DNA of 14,609 bases. Source: Clostridia bacterium (GTDB taxonomy: Bacteria; Bacillota_A; Clostridia; Oscillospirales; QAKW01). The notes beneath the pieces are model-generated. The model did not search any database and had not been told where the DNA came from. It was given only the letters and a program-made list of their open reading frames with translations. The stretch covers positions 1 through 14,609 of the forward strand of contig JAFQKO010000132.1 of NCBI GenBank assembly GCA_017396865.1. Direction: 5' to 3'. Positions 6,510 to 14,408 of the stretch are shown here, one piece after another; position 1 is the stretch's first letter; each line of letters starts with the position of its first letter. The translations under genes and the position numbers were made by a program.

Positions 6510-9443
6510 ATGTTGCGCTTGGATAAAATTGTTAAAACCTACGACGTGGGCGATAATCGCGTGGAGGCCTTGCGGGGCGTCAGTATGGAGTTTCGTAAGA
6601 GCGAGTTTGTTGCCATCCTCGGCCCCTCCGGCTGCGGCAAAACCACCCTGCTGAATATCATCGGCGGTCTGGATAGCTATACCAGCGGCGATCTTATTAT
6701 TAGCGATCGCTCCACCAAGGAATATAAGGACAGCGATTGGGATACCTACCGTAACCATTCGGTCGGCTTTGTGTTCCAAAGCTATAACCTGATTCCGCAC
6801 CAAACGGTGCTGGCCAACGTGGAGCTGGCCCTCACCCTTTCGGGCGTATCCAAAAAGGAGCGTCGTAAGCGCGCCAAGGAGGCGCTGGAGCGGGTAGGCC
6901 TGGGCGATCAGCTCAATAAAAAGCCCAGCCAGATGAGCGGCGGCCAGATGCAACGGGTGGCGATCGCCCGTGCGCTGGTCAATGATCCTGAGATCATTCT
7001 GGCCGATGAGCCCACCGGTGCGCTGGATAGCGAAACCAGCGTGCAGATCATGGAGATTTTGAAGGAGATCTCCTCCGATAAGCTGATCATTATGGTCACC
7101 CATAACCCCGAGTTGGCAGAGGAATATTCCTCTCGCATCATCCGCTTGCTGGACGGTCAGATTGTCAGCGATACCGATCCGTATCAATCGGAGGCCAAGA
7201 AGGCGGTGGAGAAAAAGGATCAAAAGAAGCAGAAAAAGCCCTCCATGAGCTTTTTCACCGCTCTTTCCCTTTCCTTTAAGAACCTGCTGACTAAAAAAGG
7301 CAGAACGATTTTGACCAGCTTTGCAGGCTCCATCGGTATTATCGGCATTGCGTTGATTTTATCGGTTTCCAACGGCGTTCAGATCTATATCGACGACGTG
7401 CAGGAGGAAACGCTTTCGGCCTATCCCATCACCATCCAAAAAGAGAATCAGGATATCTCAGCGCTGATGGGCGAGATGATGGCAAAGCAATCGGAAAAGG
7501 CGGAGCGTAAGGACGGCTACGTCTATTCCAACTCCACTATGTTTGAGATGATGAACGCCATGTCCGGCGCGGGCGGCGAGATCAAGATCAACGACCTGGC
7601 AGGCTTTAAGGAATATCTGGACAGCGACGATAGCGAGATGGATCAGTATCTCAGCGCCATTCAGTATACCTACGATCTGGATTTCAATATCTACGTGAAG
7701 GACGTAGAGGGCAATATCGCCAATCCCGATATCATGGGCCTGCTGGAGAATTTGGTCGGCACTTCCTTCAGCTCCGGCATCACCGGCAGCCAGATGTATC
7801 AATCCTATGCCAAGGCATTTGACGTTTGGAACGAAATGCTGGAGGGCAAAAACGGCGAGGTAATCAGCCCCGTCATGGAGGAACAGTATGAGCTGATCCA
7901 CGGTAAGTGGCCTGCTGCCTATAACGAGGTTGTTCTGATCCTCAATCAGAACAACGAACTCAACGATATCTGCCTCTACGCCCTTGGCCTTGAAACCGAG
8001 GAACGGATGAATCAGGTGATGATCGCCGGCCTGCAGGGCAAGGAGATCGAGGTCACCGATAAAAGTTGGACCTACGAGGAGATCTGCAAGCGCGATTTCC
8101 GCTTGGTTCCCGGTGCAGAGCGGTATGAGTATAACGAAGAAACCGGCACAGTCTTGGATAAAACTAAGAGCGAGATCGGCACCAATCTGCTGTATGAAAA
8201 CGGCTTGAAACTTAAGATCGTCGGCATCCTGCGTCCCAATGAGGGGGTCAACCAAAACGGCGCGATCGGCTATACCGCCGCGCTGACCCGCCACGTGGCG
8301 AAAATGGCGGTCGATTATCCCATCGTGCAGGCCCAGCTCGACGATCCCGATAACGATATCTTCACCGGCCTACCCTTTAAAAAGGAACTGGACACCACCG
8401 AAAAGGTGGAGGAGATCAAGGTCTATTTCAACGCGTTGAATGAAAAGCAAAAGGCCGAGATGTATGTGAACATCATGGCAATCCCCGAGGCAAAATGGCT
8501 CGAAGAGCAGGTTGCCGAGCAGATGAAGGGGCTGGATCGCGCGGCGATGGATCAGATGCTGATCCAAATGGCCACCATGAGCGGGGAGATGGATGCCTCC
8601 ACGGTGGAGGGCTATCTTAAGCAGATGGATGATGCCACCGTGGCAGAGCAGCTGAAAAATGCCATCAGTACGCAGGTCTCCCTCCAATATGAGGCGCAGA
8701 TCCGCAAGCAGTATGCCAATGCAGGCGCGGCAATGCTGGCGGCGCAGTTTGATGCCGCCTACCCCGAATTTACCGACGAGCAGTTGGCGCAGTTCCACGA
8801 TAAGTTTATGAACACCGCCGTTTCCGAATCCAATCTGGAGGAAAACTTCCGTCGGTTGGGCTATGCCGAGCTGACCACTCCCATTTCTATCCAGCTTTAT
8901 GCCTCTACCTTTGAGGATAAGGATCGGATCGCCGAGGTGATCGAAACCTATAATAACGGCAAAGAGGATAGTGAGCAGATCGAGTATACCGACTATGTGG
9001 CGATTCTGATGTCGTCGGTTACAACGGTGATCAACGCCATCTCCTATGTGCTGATCGCCTTCGTTGCCATCTCTCTGGTGGTCTCCTCTATTATGATCGG
9101 AATTATCACCTATATCTCCGTTTTGGAACGCACCAAGGAGATTGGCATCCTGCGCGCCATCGGCGCATCTAAGCGGGATATTTCACGGGTATTTAACGCC
9201 GAAACGTTGATTATCGGCTTCGGCGCGGGTGCACTGGGCATCTTGGTCACGCTGCTGTTTGTCGTGTTGATCAACGTGATCCTCAATGCGGTGACCGGTA
9301 TTCCTAATCTGAATGCCAATCTGCCGTGGCTGGCCGCCCTGATCCTGATCGGGATCAGTATGCTGCTGACCTTGATCGCGGGCCTCATCCCGTCGAGAGT
9401 GGCATCGAAGAAGGATCCTGTGATTGCGTTGAGAAGCGAATAA
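6510..9443 (+). CDS. ABC transporter with fused ATPase and MacB/FtsX-type permease
   Basis: This 977-residue protein joins an ATPase domain (1-225) to a four-helix MacB/FtsX-type permease. The ATPase has Walker [10 protein letters not shown] (38-46), signature MSGGQMQR (142-149), Walker [12 protein letters not shown] with Asp166-Glu167, and H-loop His198. It is of the LolD/MacB class. After a Lys-rich linker (about 232-245), the first membrane helix lies near 267-290. A roughly 540-residue outside region follows (about 292-830), then three helices (about 832-868, 900-930, 938-968) with the FtsX hallmark [15 protein letters not shown]. Proteins of this class usually act as mechanotransmitters or exporters of peptides, antibiotics or lipoproteins rather than as classical importers. 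No adaptor, two-component or accessory gene is adjacent, so the substrate is unknown. A homodimer is expected, since both parts are in one chain. It is a single-gene unit with its own promoter and terminator. Confidence 0.92.
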   Translation: MLRLDKIVKTYDVGDNRVEALRGVSMEFRKSEFVAILGPSGCGKTTLLNIIGGLDSYTSGDLIISDRSTKEYKDSDWDTYRNHSVGFVFQSYNLIPHQTVLANVELALTLSGVSKKERRKRAKEALERVGLGDQLNKKPSQMSGGQMQRVAIARALVNDPEIILADEPTGALDSETSVQIMEILKEISSDKLIIMVTHNPELAEEYSSRIIRLLDGQIVSDTDPYQSEAKKAVEKKDQKKQKKPSMSFFTALSLSFKNLLTKKGRTILTSFAGSIGIIGIALILSVSNGVQIYIDDVQEETLSAYPITIQKENQDISALMGEMMAKQSEKAERKDGYVYSNSTMFEMMNAMSGAGGEIKINDLAGFKEYLDSDDSEMDQYLSAIQYTYDLDFNIYVKDVEGNIANPDIMGLLENLVGTSFSSGITGSQMYQSYAKAFDVWNEMLEGKNGEVISPVMEEQYELIHGKWPAAYNEVVLILNQNNELNDICLYALGLETEERMNQVMIAGLQGKEIEVTDKSWTYEEICKRDFRLVPGAERYEYNEETGTVLDKTKSEIGTNLLYENGLKLKIVGILRPNEGVNQNGAIGYTAALTRHVAKMAVDYPIVQAQLDDPDNDIFTGLPFKKELDTTEKVEEIKVYFNALNEKQKAEMYVNIMAIPEAKWLEEQVAEQMKGLDRAAMDQMLIQMATMSGEMDASTVEGYLKQMDDATVAEQLKNAISTQVSLQYEAQIRKQYANAGAAMLAAQFDAAYPEFTDEQLAQFHDKFMNTAVSESNLEENFRRLGYAELTTPISIQLYASTFEDKDRIAEVIETYNNGKEDSEQIEYTDYVAILMSSVTTVINAISYVLIAFVAISLVVSSIMIGIITYISVLERTKEIGILRAIGASKRDISRVFNAETLIIGFGAGALGILVTLLFVVLINVILNAVTGIPNLNANLPWLAALILIGISMLLTLIAGLIPSRVASKKDPVIALRSE

Positions 9444-9445
9444 AT

Positions 9446-9476
9446 AAATCGGCAGCCTAAATGGCTGCCGATTTTT
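9446..9476. terminator. Bidirectional intrinsic terminator
   Basis: The arms AAATCGGCAGCC (9446-9457) and GGCTGCCGATTT (9463-9474) pair perfectly around a TAAAT loop. The plus-strand tail continues as TT, giving a run of five T. It ends the fused ABC transporter gene. On the minus strand the tail is ATTTATTTA, so it probably also ends the convergent phosphatidyltransferase gene at 9481. Confidence 0.9.
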
Positions 9477-9480
9477 AGGT

Positions 9481-10053
9481 TTATTCGGGTAGTTCGTTTT
9501 GATGCGCATGGTAAAGCTGCAGGTAGCGGCGGGTGTAGGCGATCATGGAGAAAAGGATAAATCCGCATTCCAACGCCACCAGCGCAACGACGGCGAGGAC
9601 GGGCATTTCGGGGAAGACGATCAGCCCCAGCGCCACGAAGAAGAATACCACGGTGGTGGCCTTGCCGTACCAAACGGAGCCCTCCACCGTATCGGTTTTA
9701 TGGATGAATACAAGGCCGATGATACCCATATAGAGCTCCTTGGCGATCAGCAGCCCCAGCAGAAACCGCACGGGGATAAACCGCCATGCTAAGCAGAAGC
9801 AGATGGCGATCTGGGTCAGCTTATCGGCGATAGGGTCGACGATCTTGCCCCAATCGGTAATCATGTTGAAGTGGCGGGCGATCCAGCCGTCCACCACGTC
9901 GGTGGCGGCGGAAACGGCCATCACCCATGCAGCGGCCGCATAGGCATCCTCATGGCAATAGAGCCAAATGATCAAAGGGATCAGCCCCAGCCGCAGGTAG
10001 CTGAGCAGATTGGGAATATTAAAGAATTGATGATGAAATCGCGTTGGTTTCAT
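9481..10053 (-). CDS. CDP-alcohol phosphatidyltransferase, PgsA-like
   Basis: This 190-residue integral membrane enzyme most likely transfers a phosphatidyl group from CDP-diacylglycerol to glycerol-3-phosphate, the first committed step to phosphatidylglycerol. The family signature DGxxARx8Gx3Dx3D is complete: Asp55-Gly56, Ala59-Arg60, Gly69, Asp73 and Asp77. The N-terminal NIPNLLSYLRLGLIPLI and the length, close to the 190 or so of PgsA, favour phosphatidylglycerophosphate synthase. A CDP-alcohol-type cardiolipin synthase or another acceptor cannot be excluded. About five further hydrophobic segments are visible. An AGAGAGG ribosome-binding site precedes the ATG at 10053. It has its own promoter between its start and the terminator of the upstream regulator gene. 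Confidence 0.88.
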   Translation of the reverse strand: MKPTRFHHQFFNIPNLLSYLRLGLIPLIIWLYCHEDAYAAAAWVMAVSAATDVVDGWIARHFNMITDWGKIVDPIADKLTQIAICFCLAWRFIPVRFLLGLLIAKELYMGIIGLVFIHKTDTVEGSVWYGKATTVVFFFVALGLIVFPEMPVLAVVALVALECGFILFSMIAYTRRYLQLYHAHQNELPE

Positions 10054-10087
10054 AGCAGCCTCTCTTTTAGCATTAGATCATTCTTCA

Positions 10088-10116
10088 AGTATATTCTATC
10101 CATTTCTGCAAAACAA
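10088..10116 (-). promoter_or_regulatory. Promoter of the PgsA-like gene
   Basis: On the minus strand, TTGTTT (10111-10116) and TATACT (10088-10093) are separated by 17 bases. The predicted start near 10081 gives a leader of about 28 bases. The promoter lies directly after the terminator of the preceding operon. Confidence 0.6.
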
Positions 10117-10126
10117 TACCATAGTC

Positions 10127-10162
10127 AAAAAAAATCCCGTGCACAATTTTTGTGCACGGGAT
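10127..10162 (-). terminator. Intrinsic terminator of the ABC exporter-tetR operon
   Basis: The arms ATCCCGTGCACAA (10134-10146) and TTGTGCACGGGAT (10150-10162) form a 13-base-pair stem with a three-base loop. On the minus strand the stem is followed by eight T (A-run at 10127-10134), a textbook terminator. It lies 17 bases after the stop of the TetR gene. Confidence 0.93.
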
Positions 10163-10179
10163 CAAATTTGCCCAAAAAA

Positions 10180-10737
10180 TCAATGGAGCTGGTCGGCGGA
10201 TTCGATAGCGCCGCGGATGCCAACGTAGATAAATTGGCAGATATGGCGAATCCAAGTCTCCGCATCCTCTGCGCCCGAGTCCAGCTTTTCCATGGCGGTG
10301 GTGAGGGCGGCGTTGGTGTAGAATTCCACGATGCTTTGGCGGAGCGCAGGATCGATTGCTTTTCCCGCCGCCACGTGGTCGAAAAGCTTTTCAATCGCAG
10401 AAACCAAAATTTGCCGAATGAAGCGGGAGGTTTCCTTGCTCTTGCCCGAATGGATAAAGTTGCGGATGGTGCGGCGATTTTTGGTGATGTTCTTCGCCAG
10501 CAGCAGGAAAAAGACCTCCCAATCGTTCTCCTGCCCGAATACCGATCCGATCTGAGAGAGCCGCTCCAAAAGAACGGTCTTGGCCAGATCGAAGATATCC
10601 TCAAAATGGTAGTAGAAGGTATTACGGGTAACGCCGCAATCGGCAACGATATCCTTAACGGTGATGCGCTCCAGCGGCTTGCTCTCGATCAGCTTTTCAA
10701 AGGATTCGATAATGGCTTTTTTGGTGAATTGCGACAT
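10180..10737 (-). CDS. TetR/AcrR-family transcriptional regulator
   Basis: This 185-residue one-component repressor has an N-terminal TetR helix-turn-helix (about residues 10-55). Its recognition part is ITVKDIVADCGVTRNTFYYH, with the family's typical TFYYHF. The C-terminal ligand and dimer domain (about 60-185) is helical. The frame continues upstream into the exporter gene, but the ATG at 10737 is chosen because GAGGTGAG (10741-10748) is placed correctly before it and MSQFTKKAIIESFEKL is a normal TetR start. It lies 29 bases after the stop of the second exporter gene, in the same direction, and is followed by a strong terminator, so it is the last gene of the exporter operon. It probably represses that operon through the inverted repeat at 14259-14282; its ligand is unknown. 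Confidence 0.92.
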   Translation of the reverse strand: MSQFTKKAIIESFEKLIESKPLERITVKDIVADCGVTRNTFYYHFEDIFDLAKTVLLERLSQIGSVFGQENDWEVFFLLLAKNITKNRRTIRNFIHSGKSKETSRFIRQILVSAIEKLFDHVAAGKAIDPALRQSIVEFYTNAALTTAMEKLDSGAEDAETWIRHICQFIYVGIRGAIESADQLH

Positions 10738-10766
10738 TCTCTCACCTCGTTTCTTAATGTCGTTTC

Positions 10767-12515
10767 TTAATGCGAAAATTGACTGTTGTAGAGGGTGGCA
10801 TAAAAGCCGTTTTGTTGCAAAAGGGTTTCGTGGTTGCCCTGCTCGATGATGTGGCCGTCCTTCATCACAAGGATGACGTCGGCATCCCGAATGGTGGAGA
10901 GTCGATGGGCCACGATGAAGCAGGTTCTGCCCTTCATCATCTTGGCAAAGGCGTCCTGAATCTTCAGCTCGGTGCGGGTATCGATGGAGGAGGTGGCCTC
11001 GTCTAAGATCAGCATCGGCGGGAGGGTCAGCATAATGCGGGCGATGCAAAGCAGCTGCTTTTGCCCCTGGGATAGGCTGCCGCCGTCGGCCTTCAAGGGG
11101 GTGTCGTAGCCTTGGGGCAGACGCTTGATGAAGCTGTGGGCATGGGAGGCCTTGGCGGCGGCGATGATCTCCTCCTCGCTTGCTTCGGGCTTGCCCATGG
11201 CAATGTTCTCCCGTACCGTGCCCTCCTTGATCCAGGTGTCCTGCAGCACCATGCCGTAATGGCGGCGGAGCTCGTGGCGGGTAACGGTGCGGATATCGGT
11301 ATTTTCCACCGTGATCTTGCCGCGGTTGACATCATAGAACCGCATCAGCAGATTGATGAGGGTGGTCTTGCCGCAGCCGGTGGGGCCGACAATGGCTACC
11401 CGCTGACCGGGCTTGATCTGCAGATTGAGATCTTCGATCAGCTTTTGCTCGGGCTCATAGGAGAAGCAGACCCCCTCCAGCGCCACGTCGCCGTCCACTG
11501 CGGGGAGCGGCTTGGGATCGGCGGGCTCTTCCAGAGCAGGAGCATCGTCGGTCAGCTCAAAGATGCGCGCCGCGCAGGCCAGCGCCGATTGCAGCTCGGT
11601 GATGACGCCCGAGATCTCGTTAAAGGGCTTGGTGTATTGGTTGGCGTAGCTTAAAAAGCAGGTCAGCCCGCCCACCGAGAGGCCGCCGCCCGAAAGGGCA
11701 ACCAGCGCACCGGTCAGCGCCACGCCCGCATAGATCATGTTGTTGATGAAGCGGGTGCAGGGATTGGTCAGGGAGGAGAAGAAGGTGGCCTTCAGCGCCG
11801 CCTTTTTCAGCCGTCCGTTGATCTCCTCAAAGCGGTCGGCGTTGCGTTCCTCTTGGGAAAAGGCCTTCACAAGCTTTTGGTTGGCGAGGGTCTCGTCGAT
11901 AAAGGCGGTCTGCTCGCCGCGGATCTCCGATTGGAGCTTAAACATATTGTAGGTGCGGTTGGCGATAAATCGTGCCATCAGCAGGGAGAGCGGGGTCAGC
12001 AACACCACCAGCAGGGTGATCCAGGGATGGATGGTCAGCATAAAGATGAGGGTAACGAGGATGGTCACCAAGCCGGTGAAGAGCTGGGTGAAGCCCAAGA
12101 GCAGGCCGTCGGCAAACTGATCCACGTCGGCAATCATGCGGCTGACGATATCGCCGGAGGAATGGGCGTGGAGGTAGGAAACGGGCAGCCTTTGCAGCTT
12201 GCGGATGGCCTCCTGCCGCACGTCCTCGATCACCTGATAGGTGATCTTATTATTGAGGGTGTTCATCACCCATTGCAGCAGAGCGGTCAGCCCTGCGGCA
12301 AGGGCAATTTTAAGAAAAATGTCGAAAATTTTAGAAAAATGCACCTGCCCCTTGCCGAGGATATGATCGATGGCCTCGCCCACCAAAATGGGAATATAAA
12401 GGGAGAGCACCACCGTGGCAATCGCCAGCAGCAGGGTGAAGATGATGTGGGGGGTATAGGGCTTGAGCCGTGTTAAAAGGCCGCGGAGGGCGCTTTTTTG
12501 GTTGGTCTTTTTCAT
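10767..12515 (-). CDS. ABC exporter half-transporter, catalytic-site subunit (BmrD/LmrD-like)
   Basis: This 582-residue half-transporter has six membrane helices (about residues 20-310) followed by an ATPase domain (about 340-575). Its own catalytic residues are complete: Walker A GPTGCGKTT (Lys383), Walker B LILDEATSS (Asp505-Glu506), and H-loop His537 in VAHRLS. Its signature, however, is LSQGQ (481-485), with Gln in place of the first Gly of LSGGQ. The partner subunit encoded just upstream has the opposite pattern, as in heterodimeric exporters such as BmrCD, LmrCD and TM287/288, which pump drugs, lipids or peptides. Its ATG overlaps the upstream stop as ATGA, with AAGGAGG (12523-12529) 7 bases before it, showing tight translational coupling. 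The substrate is not deducible. Confidence 0.94.
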   Translation of the reverse strand: MKKTNQKSALRGLLTRLKPYTPHIIFTLLLAIATVVLSLYIPILVGEAIDHILGKGQVHFSKIFDIFLKIALAAGLTALLQWVMNTLNNKITYQVIEDVRQEAIRKLQRLPVSYLHAHSSGDIVSRMIADVDQFADGLLLGFTQLFTGLVTILVTLIFMLTIHPWITLLVVLLTPLSLLMARFIANRTYNMFKLQSEIRGEQTAFIDETLANQKLVKAFSQEERNADRFEEINGRLKKAALKATFFSSLTNPCTRFINNMIYAGVALTGALVALSGGGLSVGGLTCFLSYANQYTKPFNEISGVITELQSALACAARIFELTDDAPALEEPADPKPLPAVDGDVALEGVCFSYEPEQKLIEDLNLQIKPGQRVAIVGPTGCGKTTLINLLMRFYDVNRGKITVENTDIRTVTRHELRRHYGMVLQDTWIKEGTVRENIAMGKPEASEEEIIAAAKASHAHSFIKRLPQGYDTPLKADGGSLSQGQKQLLCIARIMLTLPPMLILDEATSSIDTRTELKIQDAFAKMMKGRTCFIVAHRLSTIRDADVILVMKDGHIIEQGNHETLLQQNGFYATLYNSQFSH

Positions 12516-14239
12516 GCGCGCGCCTCCTTCTTGAATTGAGAGTCGTGGATCTCCCGATAAACGGGGCAGCTTTCCAAGAGCGCTTCGTGGTTGCCGTAGC
12601 CCACCGCCGCGCCGTCCTCCAAAACGAGAATTTTATCGGCATGGGCAATGGAGGAGGTGCGCTGGGAAACGATCACCGTGGCGGGGCGCTCCTCTAAAGT
12701 GCGGATCGCCTGCCGCAACGCGGCATCGGTGGCGAAATCCAGCGCAGAGGCGCTGTCGTCTAAGATCAGGATCTCGGGCTTGCGCACCAGCGCGCGGGCA
12801 ATGGTCAACCGTTGGCGCTGACCGCCCGAGAAGTTTTTACCGCCCTGCTCCACGGGCTGATCCAGCCCCAGCTCGGATTTTTCTAAGATCTCGCCGCCTT
12901 GGGCGATGCGAATGGCCGCCTCCAGCTCGGCGTCGGTGGCATGGGGGTTGCCCTGTAGCAGGTTCTCCCGCAACGTTCCTTTAAAGAGAACGGCCTTTTG
13001 GGGCACAATGCCGATTTTTTTGCGCAGATCGGTCGGGGGATAGCTGCAAACGTCCTTGCCGTCCACCAGGACGCAACCGTCGGTAGCATCGTAAAAACGG
13101 GGGATCAGGTTAATAAGGGTGGATTTGCCCGAGCCGGTACCGCCGATGATGCCGAGGGTTTCGCCGTGTTGCAGGGTGAGGGAAATATCGGTGAGGGAGT
13201 CCTCTGCCGCGCCCTCGTAGCGGAAGGAAACCTTGCGGAAGGCAAGGGCAGAGCCTTCCGCATCGGCAAAGGTCTGAGGCGTGCGGTCGGCTTCGCCGTT
13301 GGGCAGCTCTAAAATGGCTTGGATGCGGTTGCCGCAGGCCACGCCTTTGGTGATGCTGATGATGAGGCTTGCCAGCTTGATCAGCTCCACTAAGATCTGG
13401 CTCATGTAGTTATAAAGGGCTACCACCGCGCCTTGGGTGAGGATGCCTGCCTCCACCTGCAGGGCGCCGGTATAGATCAAAAGTATGATGCCGCCGTTAA
13501 TGATGGCAAAGGTGAGGGGGTTCATCAACGCCGAGATACGGCCGACGAATTTTTGGGTTTTGGTCAGCAGCGCATTGCGGGCGTCGAATTCCTCGACCTC
13601 CTCCTGCTCCTTGCAAAAGGCGCGGAGCACGAACACGCCCGAAAGGTTTTCGCGGGTCTTGCCCAATACCCGATCCAGCGCCGCCTGCACCTTTTTATAA
13701 AGGGGGATGCAGAGCAGCATAATGCCGAAAACGATAACGGAAAGCACCGGGATGGTCAGCGCAAAGACTAAGGCGGACTTGACGTCGATGGTAAAGGCCA
13801 TCACCATCGCACCGATGACAACGAAGGGGGAGCGCAGCAGCAGCCGTAACGTCAGGTTGACGGCCGATTGCACCTGATTCATATCGCTGGTCATGCGGGT
13901 GATGAGGGTAGAGGTGCCGATCTGATCCAGCTGGGGATAGGTAAAGCCCTGAATATGCCGATACAGCACTTCCCGCACCTTGGCGGTAAAGCCCACCGCC
14001 GCGCGGGCGGAAAAATACTGGGCGGTTACCGAAAACCCAAAGCCGATCAGCCCCAAGGCCGCCATCAGCAGGCTCAGCCAAACGATGCGGGAGGTATTGC
14101 CCTTGAGGATGCCTTCGTCGATGATCGCCGCCACCACCAAGGGAACCAAAAGCTCCAAGGTCGCCTCCAAAAGCTTGAAAAGCGGCCCTAAAATCGTTTC
14201 TTTTGTGTATTTTTTCAGATAGGTCAGCAGTTTAAACAT
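12512..14239 (-). CDS. ABC exporter half-transporter, degenerate-site subunit (BmrC/LmrC-like)
   Basis: This 575-residue half-transporter has six membrane helices (about residues 15-300) and an ATPase domain (about 335-565). Walker A is GGTGSGKS (366-373) and the signature is an intact FSGGQ (470-474). The catalytic Glu after Walker B is replaced by Asp (Asp494-Asp495 in LILDDSAS), and the H-loop His is replaced by Gln526 in VSQRTSS. Both changes are typical of the degenerate subunit of heterodimeric exporters and do not indicate a decayed gene, because length and all other motifs are intact. It is the first gene of the operon. The start at 14239 has GGAGG (14245-14249) upstream and lies about 25 bases after the predicted transcript start. 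Confidence 0.94.
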   Translation of the reverse strand: MFKLLTYLKKYTKETILGPLFKLLEATLELLVPLVVAAIIDEGILKGNTSRIVWLSLLMAALGLIGFGFSVTAQYFSARAAVGFTAKVREVLYRHIQGFTYPQLDQIGTSTLITRMTSDMNQVQSAVNLTLRLLLRSPFVVIGAMVMAFTIDVKSALVFALTIPVLSVIVFGIMLLCIPLYKKVQAALDRVLGKTRENLSGVFVLRAFCKEQEEVEEFDARNALLTKTQKFVGRISALMNPLTFAIINGGIILLIYTGALQVEAGILTQGAVVALYNYMSQILVELIKLASLIISITKGVACGNRIQAILELPNGEADRTPQTFADAEGSALAFRKVSFRYEGAAEDSLTDISLTLQHGETLGIIGGTGSGKSTLINLIPRFYDATDGCVLVDGKDVCSYPPTDLRKKIGIVPQKAVLFKGTLRENLLQGNPHATDAELEAAIRIAQGGEILEKSELGLDQPVEQGGKNFSGGQRQRLTIARALVRKPEILILDDSASALDFATDAALRQAIRTLEERPATVIVSQRTSSIAHADKILVLEDGAAVGYGNHEALLESCPVYREIHDSQFKKEARA

Positions 14240-14258
14240 GGATTCCTCCGCCGATTGA

Positions 14259-14282
14259 TATGTTAACTTTTATTTTAACATA
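14259..14282. promoter_or_regulatory. Inverted repeat, candidate TetR operator
   Basis: The perfect arms TATGTTAA (14259-14266) and TTAACATA (14275-14282) are separated by 8 bases, a size suited to a TetR-type dimer. The repeat covers the -10 box and predicted start of the exporter operon, the right place for a repressor to block transcription. I see no T-run that would make it a terminator. Binding by the TetR protein at 10180-10737 is inference from position and the single candidate regulator. Confidence 0.65.
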
Positions 14283-14300
14283 GAGCGCGCAAAAAAGCAA
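14272..14300 (-). promoter_or_regulatory. Promoter of the ABC exporter-tetR operon
   Basis: On the minus strand, TTGCTT (14295-14300) and TAAAAT (14272-14277) are separated by 17 bases. The -10 has five of six consensus bases and lies inside the inverted repeat. The predicted start near 14265 leaves a leader of about 26 bases. Confidence 0.6.
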
Positions 14301-14337
14301 AATATATTTATTATTGTTAATTACTGATAAAAAATTA

Positions 14338-14366
14338 TTGACATTGTTCTATTTGTCCAATAAAAT
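14338..14366 (+). promoter_or_regulatory. Sigma-A promoter of the secreted-protein gene
   Basis: A perfect -35 TTGACA (14338-14343) and a -10 TAAAAT (14361-14366) are separated by 17 bases. The predicted start near 14373 gives a leader of about 36 bases that carries AAGGAGG (14392-14398). Confidence 0.8.
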
Positions 14367-14408
14367 TAAAATATAAAATGAATCTTTTTTTAAGGAGGTA
14401 TTCAATTT

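Noticed and set aside
10125..10131. TTGACT at the end of the terminator T-run as a -35 box for the PgsA-like gene
   Set aside because: The nearest -10 candidates lie at unsuitable distances (about 24 bases or more); TTGTTT with a 17-base spacer to TATACT fits better.
10738..11049. N-terminal extension of the TetR frame into the exporter gene
   Set aside because: The extension reads the exporter gene in another frame and resembles no TetR protein; a good ribosome-binding site and a normal N-terminus support the start at 10737.
12658..12764. Asp-for-Glu and Gln-for-His in the first exporter subunit as signs of a decaying gene
   Set aside because: The frame is full length, all other motifs are intact and the partner carries the matching change, so this is the known design of heterodimeric exporters.
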